Origin: Cardamine occulta
Lineage: Eukaryota; Streptophyta; Magnoliopsida; Brassicales; Brassicaceae
Direction: 5' to 3'
Assembly: GCA_028015245.1 (NCBI GenBank)
Contig: CM051374.1
Coordinates: forward strand, 8,792,910 to 8,856,909
DNA: 64,000 nucleotides
Shown here in pieces: positions 21,016-33,600 of this stretch (positions are counted from its first letter, which is position 1; every line of letters begins with the position of its first letter). The translations under genes were made by a program, and so were the position numbers. The notes below the pieces were generated by a model. That model was not told where the DNA came from. It was given only the letters and a program-made list of their open reading frames with translations, and did no database searches.

Positions 21016-22966
21016 CTAGAATTTGACCATTTTCAAGCTGAGAATCCCAAAAACAGAGTTATGACCCTTCAAGATAGAAATGAGAGTGAATAGAAGTGTT
21101 GTAGTCTCAAAGTAAGGGAAGTATGATACCAAGGTGAAAAAGAAAGTCAAAGTAAGAAAAAAGCATTATGGCTTATCCCACACTTTTGTTAGTTATTTGA
21201 ATGTCATATGAGTTTCTAATGGTTAATTTAGGAGTTGTAGCAAAAAGACACATATGGAGGCTGAAACAACACCTATTGATATGAATATGAAGAATGAAAG
21301 CTTTCATTTCCTAGGATTTGACCTTTTTCAAGCTGAGAATCCCAAAAACGGTGTTATGACCCTTCAAGATAAAACTGAGAGTGAATAGAAGTGTTGTAGT
21401 CTCAAAGTAGTTGAAGCATCATACAAAGGTGGAGAAGCAAGTCAAAGTAAAAAAAAAGCATTATAGCTTATCCCACAGTTTTGTTAGTTATTTGAATGTC
21501 ATAGGAGTTTCTAATGGTGAATTTGGGAGTTGTAGCAAGAAGACACATATGGAGGCTGAAACAACACCTATTGATGTGAATATGAAGAATCAAAGCTTTC
21601 ACTACTTAGGAATTGACCTTTTTCAAGCTAAGAATCCCAAAAACGGAGTTATGACCCTTCAAGATAAAAATGAGACTGTATAGAAGTGTTGTAGTCTCAA
21701 AGTAGGGGAAGCATGCTACCAAGGTAGAAAAGAAAGTAAAAGTAAGAAAAAAGCATTATACCTTATCTCACAGTTTTGTTAGTTATTTGAATCTCATAGG
21801 AATTTCTAATGGTAAATTTTGGAGTTGTAGCAAGAAGACACATATGGATGCTGAAACAACACCTATTGATGTGAATATCAAGAATCAAAGCTTTCATTTC
21901 CTAGAATTTGACAATTTTAAAACTAAGAATCCCAAAAACGGAGTTATGACCCTTCAAGATAGAAATGAGACTGAATAGAAGTGTTGTAGTCTCAAAGTAG
22001 GGGAAGCATGCTACCAAGGTGGAAAAGAAAGTCAAAGTAAGAAAAAAGCATTATAGCTTATCCAACAGTTTTGTTTGTTATTTGAATGTCATTGGAGTTT
22101 CTAATGGTGAATTTAGGAGTTGTAGCAAGAAGACACATATGGAGGCTGAAACTACACCTATTGATGTGAATATGAAGAATCAAAGCTTTCATTTCCTAGA
22201 ATTTGACCATTTTCAAGCTGAGAATCCCAAAAACAGAGTTATGACCCTTCAAGATAGAAATGAGAGTGAATAGAAGTGTTGTAGTCTCAAAGTAAGGGAA
22301 GTATGGTACCAAGGTGGAAAAGAATGTCAATGTAAGAAAAAAGCATTATGGCTTATCCCACACTTTTGTTAGTTATTTGAATGTCATATGAGTTTCTAAT
22401 GGTTAATTTAGGAGTTGTAGCAAGAAGACACATATGGAGGCTGAAACAACACCTATTGATGTGAATATGAAGAATGAAAGATTTCATTTCCTAGGATTTG
22501 ACCTTTTTCAAGCTGAGAATCCCAAAAACGGTGTTATGACCCGTCAAGATAAAACTGAGAGTGAATAGAAGTGTTGTAGTCTCAAAGTAGTTGAAGCATC
22601 CTACAAAGGTGGAAAAGCAAGTCAAAGTAAAAAAAAAGCATTATAGCTTATCCCACAGTTTTGTTAGTTATTTGAATGTCATAGGAGTTTCTAATGGTGA
22701 ATTTGGGAGTTGTAGCAAGAAGACACATATGGAGGCTGAAACACCACCTATTGATGTGAATATGAAGAATCAAAGCTTTCACTACCTAGGATTTGACCTT
22801 TTTCAAGCTGAGAATCCCAAAAACGCAGTTATGACCCTTCAAGATAGAAATGAGAGTGAATAGAAGTGTTGTAGTGTCAAAGTAGGGGAAGCATGCTACC
22901 AAGGTAGAAAAGAAAGTAAAAGTAAGAAAAAAGCATTATAGCTTATCCCACAGTTTTGTTAGTTAT

Positions 22967-25900
22967 TTGAACGTCATAGGAATTTCTAATGGTGAATTTC
23001 GGAGTTGTAGCAAGAAGACACATATAGATGCTGAAAAAACACCTATTGATGTAAATATGAAGAATCAAAGCTTTCATTTCCTAGAATTTGACAATTTTCA
23101 AGCTAAGAATCCCAAAGACGGAGTTATGACCCTTCAAGATAGAAATGAGACTGAATAGAAGTGTTGTAGTCTCAAAGTAGGGGAAGCATGCTACCAAGGT
23201 GGAAAAGAAAGTCAAAGTAAGAAAAAAGTATTATAGGTTATCCTACAGTTTTGTTAGTTATTTGAATGTCATAGGAGTTTCTAATGGTGAATTTAGGAGT
23301 TGTAGCAAGAAGACACATATGGAGGCTGAAACTACACCTATTGATGTGCATATGAAGAATCAAAGCTTTCACTACCTACGATTTGACCTTTTTCAAGCTG
23401 AGAATCCCAAAAAACAAAGTTATGACCCTTCAAGATAGAAATGAGAATGAATAGAAGTGTTGTAGTCTCAAAATAAGGGAAGTATGGTACCAAGGTGAAA
23501 AAGAATGTCAAAGTAAGAAAAAAGGTATTATGGCTTATCCCACACTTTTGTTAGTTATTTGAATGTCATATGAGTTTCTAATGGTTAATTTAGGAGTTGT
23601 AGCAAGAAGACACATATGGAGGCTGAAACAACACCTATTGATGTGAATATGAAGAATGAAATCTTTCATTTCCAAGGATTTAACCATTTTCAAGCTGAGA
23701 ATCCTAAAAACAGAGTTATGAACCTTCAAGATAGAAATGAGAGTGAATAGAAGTGTTATAGTCTCAAAGTAGTTGAAGCATCCTACAAAGGTGGAGAAGC
23801 AAGTCAAAATAAAAAAAAAGCATTATAGCTTATCCCACAGTTTTGTTAGTTATTTGAATGTCATAGGAGTTTCTAATGGTTAATTTAGGAGTTGTAGCAA
23901 GAAGACACATATGGAGGCTGAAACTACACCTATTGATGTGAATATGAAGAATCAAAGCTTTCATTACCTTGGATTTGACCTTTTTCAAGCTGAGAATCCC
24001 AAAAACGCAGTTATGACCCTTCAAGATAGAAATGAGAGTGAATAGAAGTGTTGTAGTCTCAAAGTAGGAGAAGCAAGCTACCAAGGTAGAAAAGAAAGTA
24101 AAAGTAAGAAAAAAGCATTATAGCTTATCCCACAGTTTTGTTAGTTATTTGAATGTCATAGGAATTTCTAATGGTGAATTTCGGAGTTGTAGCAAGATGA
24201 CACATATGGATGCTGAAACAACACCTATTGATGTGAGTATGAAGAATCAAAGCTTTCATTTCCTAGAATTTGACAATTTTCAAGCTAAGAATCCCAAAAA
24301 CAGAGTTATGACCCTTCAAGATAGAAATCAGACTGAATAGAAGTGTTGTAGTCTCAAAGTAGGGGAAGCATGCTACCAAGGTGGAAAAGAATGTCAAGGT
24401 AAGAAAAAAGCATTATAGGTTATCCTACAGTTTTGTTAGTTATTTGAATGTCATAGGAGTTTCTAATGGTGAATTTAGGAGTTGTAGCAAGAAGACACAT
24501 ATGGAGGCTGAAACTACACCTATTGATGTGAATATGAAGAATCAAAGCTTTTATTTCCTAGAATTTGACCATTTTCAAGCTGAGAATCCCAAAAACAGAG
24601 TTATGACCCTTCAAGATAGAAATGAGAGTGAATAGAAGTGTTGTAGTCTCAAAGTAAGGGAAGTATGGTACCAAGGTGGAAAAGAATGTCAATGTAAGAA
24701 AAAAGCATTATGGCTTATCCCACACTTTTGTTAGTTATTTGAATGTCATATGAGTTTCTAATGGTTAATTTAGGAGTTGTAGCAAGAAGACACATATGGA
24801 GGCTGAAACAACACCTATTGATGTGAATATGAAGAATGAAAGCTTTCATTTCCTAGGATTTGACCTTTTTCAAGCTGAGAATCCCAAAAACGGTGTTATG
24901 ACCCTTCAAGATAAAACTGAGAGTGAATAGAAGTGATATAGTCTGAAAGTAGTTGAAGCATCCTACAAAGGTGGAGAAGCAAGTCAAAGTAAAAAAAAAG
25001 CATTATAGCTTATCCCACAGTTTTGTTAGTTATTTGAATGTCATAGGAGTTTCTAATGGTCAATTTGGGAGTTGTAGCAAGAAGACACATATGGAGGCTA
25101 AAACTACACCTATTGATGTGAATATGAAGAATCAAAGCTTTCATTTCCTAGAATTTGACCATTTTCAAGCTAAGAATCCCAAAAATGGAGTTATTACCCT
25201 TCAAGATAGAAAGGAGAGTGAATAGAAGTGTTGTAGTCTCAAAATAGGGGAAGCATGCTACCAAGGTGGAAAAGAAAGTCAAAGTAAGAAAAAAACATTA
25301 TAGCTTATCCTACAGTTTTGTTAGTTACTTGAATGTCATAGGAGTTTCTAATCGTGAATTTAGGAGTTGTAGCAAGAAGACACATATGGAGGCTGAAACT
25401 ACACCTATTGATGTGAATATGAAGAATCAAAGCTTTAATTTCCTAGGATTTGACCATTTTCAAGCTGAGAATCCAAAAAACGGAGTTATAACCCTTCAAG
25501 ATAAAAATGAGAGTGAATAGAAGTGTTGTAGTCTCAAAGTAGTGGAAGCATGCTACCAAGGTGGAAAAGAAAGTCAATGTAAGAAAAAAGCATTATGGCT
25601 TATCCCACACTTTTGTTAGTTATTTGAATGTCATATGAGTTTCTAATGGTTAATTTAGGAGTTGTAGCAAGAAGACACATATGGAGGCTGAAACAACACC
25701 TATTGATGTGAATATGAAGAATGAAAGCTTTTATTTCCTAGGATTTGACCTTTTTCAAGCTGAGAATCCCAAAAACGGTGTTATGACCCTTCAAGATAAA
25801 ACTGAGAGTGAATAGAAGTGATATAGTCTGAAAGTAGTTGAAGCATCCTACAAAGGTGGAGAAGCAAGTCAAAGTAAAAAAAAAGCATTATAGCTTATCC

Positions 25901-26800
25901 CACAGTTTTGTTAGTTATTTGAATGTCATAGGAGTTTCTAATGGTGAATTTAGGAGTTGTAGCAAGAAGACACATATGGATGCTGAAACTACACCTATTG
26001 ATGTGAATATGATGAATCAAAGCTTTTATTTCCTAGAATTTGACCATTTTCAAGCTGAGAATCCCAAAAACAGAGTTATGACCCTTCAAGATAGAAATGA
26101 GAGTGAATAGAAGTGTTGTAGTCTCAAAGTAAGGGAAGTATGGTACCAAGGTGGAAAAGAATGTCAATGTAAGAAAAAAGCATTATGGCTTATCCCACAC
26201 TTTTGTTAGTTATTTGAATGTCATATGAGTTTCTAATGGTTAATTTAGGAGTTGTAGCAAGAAGACACATATGGAGGCTGAAACAACACCTATTGATGTG
26301 AATATGAAGAATGAAAGCTTTCATTTCCTAGGATTTGACCTTTTTCAAGCTGAGAATCCCAAAAACGGTGTTATGACCCTTCAAGATAAAACTGAGAGTG
26401 AATAGAAGTGTTGTAGTCTCAAAGTAGTTGAAGCATCCTACAAAGGTGGAGAAGCAAGTCAAAGTAAAAAAAAAGCATTATAGCTTATCCCACAGTTTTG
26501 TTAGTTATTTGAATGTCATAGGAGTTTCTAATGGTGAATTTGGGAGTTGTAGCAAGAAGACACATATGGAGGCTGAAACAACACCTATTGATGTGAATAT
26601 GAAGAATCAAAGCTTTACTACCTAGGATTTGACCTTTTTCGAGCTGAGAATCCCAAAAACTGAGTTATGACCCTTCAAGATAGAGATGAGAGTGAATAGG
26701 AGTTGTAGTGTCAAAGTAGGGGAAGCATGCTACCAAGGTAGAAAAGAAAGTAAAAGTAAGAAAAAAGCATTATAGCTTATCCCACAGTTTTGTTAGTTAT
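22967..26800 (+). repeat. 13-monomer super-repeat, first copy
   Basis: Rare variants recur 3834-3835 bp apart: the monomer with ATAGATGCTGAAAAAACACC and CCCAAAGACGGAG is at 22967, 26801 and 30636 (again at about 31830 with a stop). The pair with GGTCAATTTGGG then TTCTAATCGTGAATTT recurs at 24953/25266 and 28786/29099. The spacing is 13 x 295 bp, so whole blocks were copied. Confidence 0.85.
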
Positions 26801-29800
26801 TTGAACGTCATAGGAATTTCTAATGGTGAATTTCGGAGTTGTAGCAAGAAGACACATATAGATGCTGAAAAAACACCTATTGATGTAAATATGAAGAATC
26901 AAAGCTTTCATTTCCTAGAATTTGACAATTTTCAAGCTAAGAATCCCAAAGACGGAGTTATGACCCTTCAAGATAGAAATGAGACTGAATAGAAGTGTTG
27001 TAGTCTCAAAGTAGGGGAAGCATGCTACCAAGGTGGAAAAGAAAGTCAAAGTAAGAAAAAAGTATTATAGGTTATCCTACAGTTTTGTTAGTTATTTGAA
27101 TGTCATAGGAGTTTCTAATGGTGAATTTAGGAGTTGTAGCAAGAAGACACATATGGAGGCTGAAACTACACCTATTGATGTGCATATGAAGAATCAAAGC
27201 TTTCACTACCTACGATTTGACCTTTTTCAAGCTGAGAATCCCAAAAAACAGAGTTATGACCCTTCAAGATAGAAATGAGAGTGAATAGAAGTGTTGTAGT
27301 CTCAAAATAAGGGAAGTATGGTACCAAGGTGAAAAAGAATGTCAAAGTAAGAAAAAAGGTATTATGGCTTATCCCACAGTTTTGTTAGTTATTTGAATGT
27401 CATAAGAGTTTCTAATGGTTAATTTAGGAGTTGTAGCAAGAAGACACATATGGAGGCTGAAACAACACCTATTGATGTGAATATGAAGAATGAATCTTTC
27501 ATTTCCTAGGATTTGACCTTTTTCAAGCTAAGAATCCCAAAAACGGCGTTATGATCCTTCAAGATAAAACTGAGAGTGAATAGAAGTGTTGTACTCTCAA
27601 AGTAGTTGAAGCATCCTACAAAGGTGGAGAAGCAAGTCAAAGTAAAAAAAAAGCATTATAGCTTATCCCACAGTTTTGTTAGTTATTTGAATGTCATAGG
27701 AGTTTCTAATGGGGAATTTGGGAGTTGTAGCAAGAAGACACATATGGATGCTTAAACTACACCTATTAATGTGAATATGAAGAATTAAAGCTTTCATTTC
27801 CTAGGATTTGACCATTTTCAAGCTTAGAATCCCAAAAACGACATTATGACCCTTCAAGATAGAAATGAGAGTGAATAGAAGTGTTGTAGTCTCAAAGTAG
27901 GGGAAGCATGCTACCAAGGTAGAAAAGAAAGTCAAAGTAAGAAAAAAGCATTATAGCTTATCCCACAGTTTTGTTAGTTATTTGAATGTCATAGGAATTT
28001 CTAATGGTGAATTTCGGAGTTGTAGCAAGAAGACACATATGGATGCTGAAACAACACCTATTGATGTGAATATGAAGAATCAAAGCTTTCATTTCCTAGA
28101 ATTTGACAATTTTCAAGCTAAGAATCCCAAAAATGGAGTTATGACCCTTCAAGATAGAAATGAGACTGAATAGAAGTGTTGTAGTCTCAAAGTAGGGGAA
28201 GCATGCTACCAAGGTGGAAAAGAAAGTCAAAGTAAGAAAAAAGCATTATAGGTTATCCTACAGGTTTGTTAGTTATTTGAATGTCATAGGAGTTTCTAAT
28301 GGTGAATTTAGGAGTTGTAGCAAGAAGACACATATGGAGGCTGAAACTACACCTATTGATGTGAATATGAAGAATCAAAGCTTTTATTTCCTAGAATTTG
28401 ACCATTTTCAAGCTGAGAATCCCAAAAACAGAGTTATGACCCTTCAAGATAGAAATGAGAGTGAATAGAAGTGTTGTAGTCTCAAAGTAAGGGAAGTATG
28501 GTACAAAGGTGGAAAAGAAAGTCAATGTAAGAAAAAAGCATTATGTCTTATCCCACACTTTTGTTAGTTATTTGAATGTCATATGAGTTTCTAATGGTTA
28601 ATTTAGGAGTTGTAGCAAGAAGACACATATGGAGGCTGAAACAACACCTATTGATGTGAATATGAAGAATGAAAGCTTTCATTTCGTAGGATTTGACCTT
28701 TTTCAAGCTGAGAATCCCAAAAACGGTGTTATGACCCTTCAAGATAAAACTGAGAGTGAATAGAAGTGATATAGTCTGAAAGTAGTTGAAGCATCCTACA
28801 AAGGTGGAGAAGCAAGTCAAAGTAAAAAAAAAGCATTATAGCTTATCCCACAGTTTTGTTAGTTATTTGAATGTCATAGGAGTTTCTAATGGTCAATTTG
28901 GGAGTTGTAGCAAGAAGACACATATGGAGGCTAAAACTACACCTATTGATGTGAATATGAAGAATCAAAGCTTTCATTTCCTAGAATTTGACCATTTTCA
29001 AGCTAAGAATCCCAAAAATGGAGTTATTACCCTTCAAGATAGAAAGGAGAGTGAATAGAAGTGTTGTAGTCTCAAAATAGGGGAAGCATGCTACCAAGGT
29101 GGAAAAGAAAGTCAAAGTAAGAAAAAAACATTATAGCTTATCCTACAGTTTTGTTAGTTACTTGAATGTCATAGGAGTTTCTAATCGTGAATTTAGGAGT
29201 TGTAGCAAGAAGACACATATGGAGGCTGAAACTACACCTATTGATGTGAATATGAAGAATCAAAGCTTTAATTTCCTAGGATTTGACCATTTTCAAGCTG
29301 AGAATCCAAAAAACGGAGTTATAACCCTTCAAGATAAAAATGAGAGTGAATAGAAGTGTTGTAGTCTCAAAGTAGTGGAAGCATGCTACCAAGGTGGAAA
29401 AGAAAGTCAATGTAAGAAAAAAGCATTATGGCTTATCCCACACTTTTGTTAGTTATTTGAATGTCATATGAGTTTCTAATGGTTAATTTAGGAGTTGTAG
29501 CAAGAAGACACATATGGAGGCTGAAACTACACCTATTGATGTGAATATGAAGAATGAAAGCTTTTATTTCCTAGAATTTGACCATTTTCAAGCTGAGAAT
29601 CCCAAAAACGGTGTTATGACCCTTCAAGATAGAAATGAGAGTGAATAGAAGTGTTGTAGTCTCAAAATAAGGGAAGTATGGTACCAAGGTGAAAAAGAAT
29701 GTCAAAGTAAGAAAAAAGGTATTATGGCTTATCCCACACTTTTGTTAGTTATTTGAATGTCATAGGAGTTTCTAATGGTTAATTTAGGAGTTGTAGCAAG

Positions 29801-30635
29801 AAGACACATATGGAGGCTGAAACAACACCTATTGATGTGAATATGATGAATCAAAGCTTTTATTTCCTAGAATTTGACCTTTTTCAAGCTGAGAATCCCA
29901 AAAACGGTGTTATGACCCTTCAAGATAAAACTGAGAGTGAATAGAAGTGTTGTAGTCTCAAAGTAAGGGAAGTATGGTACCAAGGTGGAAAAGAATGTCA
30001 ATGTAAGAAAAAAGCATTATGGCTTATCCCACACTTTTGTTAGTTATTTGAATGTCATATGAGTTTCTAATGGTTAATTTAGGAGTTGTAGCAAGAAGAC
30101 ACATATGGAGGCTGAAACAACACCTATTGATGTGAATATGAAGAATGAAAGCTTTTATTTCCAAGGATTTGACCTTTTCAAGCTGAGAATCCCAAAAACG
30201 GCGTTATGACCCTTCAAGATAAAACTGAGAGTGAATAGAAGTGTTTTAGTCTCAAAGTAGTTGAAGCATCCTACAAAGGTGGAGAAGCAAGTCAACGTAA
30301 AAAAAATCATTATAGCTTATCCCACAGTTTTGTTAGTTATTTGAATGTCATAGGAGTTTCTAATGGTGAATTTGGGAGTTGTAGCAAGAAGACACATATG
30401 GAGGCTGAAACAACACCTATTGATGTGAATATGAAGAATCAAAGCTTTCACTACCTAGGATTTGACCTTTTTCAAGCTGAGAATCCCAAAAACGCAGTTA
30501 TGACCCTTCAAGATAGAAATGAGAGTGAATAGAAGTGTTGTAGTGTCAAAGTAGGGGAAGCATGCTACCAAGGTAGAAAAGAAAGTAAAAGTAAGAAAAA
30601 AGCATTATAGCTTATCCCACAGTTTTGTTAGTTAT
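26801..30635 (+). repeat. 13-monomer super-repeat, second copy
   Basis: It carries the same ordered set of private variants as the block starting at 22967. It differs by some monomer replacements (for example around 27.4-27.9 kb and 29.5-30.2 kb), showing copying followed by local exchange. Confidence 0.8.
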
Positions 30636-33600
30636 TTGAACGTCATAGGAATTTCTAATGGTGAATTTCGGAGTTGTAGCAAGAAGACACATATAGATGC
30701 TGAAAAAACACCTATTGATGTAAATATGAAGAATCAAAGCTTTCATTTCCTAGAATTTGACAATTTTCAAGCTAAGAATCCCAAAGACGGAGTTATGACC
30801 CTTCAAGATAGAAATGAGACTGAATAGAAGTGTTGTAGTCTCAAAGTAGGGGAAGCATGCTACCAAGGTGGAAAAGAAAGTCAAAGTAAGAAAAAAGTAT
30901 TATAGGTTATCCTACAGTTTTGTTAGTTATTTGAATGTCATAGGAGTTTCTAATGGTGAATTTAGGAGTTGTAGCAAGAAGACACATATGGAGGCTGAAA
31001 CTACACCTATTGATGTGAATATGATGAATCAAAGCTTTTATTTCCTAGAATTTGACCATTTTCAAGCTGAGAATCCCAAAAACAGAGTTATGACCCTTCA
31101 AGATAGAAATGAGAGTGAATAGAAGTGTTGTAGTCTCAAAGTAAGGGAAGTATGGTACCAAGGTGGAAAAGAATGTCAATGTAAGAAAAAAGCATTATGG
31201 CTTATCCCACACTTTTGTTAGTTATTTGAATGTCATATGAGTTTCTAATGGTTAATTTAGGAGTTGTAGCAAGAAGACACATATGGAGGCTGAAACAACA
31301 CCTATTGATGTGAATATGAAGAATGAAAGCTTTCATTTCCTAGGATTTGACCTTTTTCAAGCTGAGAATCCCAAAAACGGCGTTATGACCCTTCAAGATA
31401 AAACTGAGAGTGAATAGAAGTGTTGTAGTCTCAAAGTAGTTGAAGCATCCTACAAAGGTGGAGAAGCAAGTCAAAGTAAAAAAAAAGCATTATAGCTTAT
31501 CCCACAGTTTTGTTAGTTATTTGAATGTCATAGGAGTTTCTAATGGTGAATTTGGGAGTTGTAGCAAGAAGACACATATGGAGGCTGAAACAACACCTAT
31601 TGATGTGAATATGAAGAATCAAAGCTTTCACTACCTAGGATTTGACCTTTTTCAAGCTGAGAATCCCAAAAACGCAGTTATGACCCTTCAAGATAGAAAT
31701 GAGAGTGAATAGAAGTGTTGTAGTGTCAAAGTAGGGGAAGCATGCTACCAAGGTAGAAAAGAAAGTAAAAGTAAGAAAAAAGCATTATAGCTTATCCCAC
31801 AGTTTTGTTAGTTATTTGAACGTCATAGGAATTTCTAATGGTGAATTTCGGAGTTGTAGCAAGAAGACACATATAGATGCTGAAAAAACACCTATTGATG
31901 TAAATATGAAGAATCAAAGCTTTCATTTCCTAGAATTTGACAATTTTTAAGCTAAGAATCCCAAAGACGGAGTTATGACCCTTCAAGATAGAAATGAGAC
32001 TGAATAGAAGTGTTGTAGTCTCAAAGTAGGGGAAGCATGCTACCAAGGTGGAAAAGAAAGTCAAAGTAAGAAAAAAGTATTATAGGTTATCCTACCGTTT
32101 TGTTAGTTATTTGAATGTCATAGGAGTTTCTAATGGTGAATTTAGGAGTTGTAGCAAGAAGACACATATGGAGGCTGAAACTACACCTATTGATGTGCAT
32201 ATGAAGAATGAAAGCTTTCACTACCTACGATTTGACCTTTTTCAAGCTGAGAATCCCAAAAAACAGAGTTATGACCCTTCAAGATAGAAATGAGAGTGAA
32301 TAGAAGTGTTGTAGTCTCAAAATAAGGGAAGTATGGTACCAAGGTGAAAAAGAAAGTCAAAGTAAGAAAAAAGGTATTATGGCTTATCCCACACTTTTGT
32401 TAGTTATTTGAATGTCATATGAGTTTCTAATGGTTAATTTAGGAGTTGTAGCAAGAAGACACATATGGAGGCTGAAACAACACCTATGGATGTGAATATG
32501 AAGAATGAAATCTTTCATTTCCTAGGATTTGACCTTTTTCAAGCTGAGAATCCCAAAAACGGTGTTATGACCCTTCAAGATAAAACTGAGAGTGAATAGA
32601 AGTGTTGTAGTCTCAAAGTAGTTGAAGCATCCTACAAAGGTGGAGAAGCAAGTCAAAGTAAAAAAAAAGCATTATAGCTTATCCCACAGTTTTGTTAGTT
32701 ATTTGAATGTCATAGGAGTTTCTAATGGTGAATTTGGGAGTTGTAGCAAGAAGACACATATGGAGGCTGAAACAACACCTATTGATGTGAATATGAAGAA
32801 TCAAAGCTTTCACTACCTAGGATTTGACCTTTTTCAAGCTGAGAATCCCAAAAACGCAGTTATGACCCTTCAAGATAGAAATGAGAGTGAATAGAAGTGT
32901 TGTAGTCTCAAAGTAGGAGAAGCATGCTACCAAGGTAGAAAAGAAAGTAAAAGTAAGAAAAAAGCATTATAGCTTATCCCACAGTTTTGTTAGTTATTTG
33001 AATGTCATAGGAATTTCTAATGGTGAATTTCGGAGTTGTAGCAAGAAGACACATATGGATGCTGAAACAACACCTATTGATGTGAATATGAAGAATCAAA
33101 GCTTTCATTTCCTAGAATTTGACAATTTTCAAGCTAAGAATCCCAAAAATGGAGTTATGACCCTTCAAGATAGAAATGAGACTGAATAGAAGTGTTGTAG
33201 TCTCAAAGTAGGGGAAGCATGCTACCAAGGTGGAAAAGAATGTCAAGGTAAGAAAAAAGCATTATAGGTTATCCTACAGTTTTGTTAGTTATTTGAATGT
33301 CATAGGAGTTTCTAATGGTGAATTTAGGAGTTGTAGCAAGAAGACACATATGGAGGCTGAAACTACACCTATTGATGTGAATATGAAGAATCAAAGCTTT
33401 TATTTCCTAGAATTTGACCATTTTCAAGCTGAGAATCCCAAAAACAGAGTTATGACCCTTCAAGATAGAAATGAGAGTGAATAGAAGTGTTGTAGTCTCA
33501 AAGTAAGGGAAGTATGGTACCAAGGTGGAAAAGAAAGTCAATGTAAGAAAAAAGCATTATGTCTTATCCCACACTTTTGTTAGTTATTTGAATGTCATAT

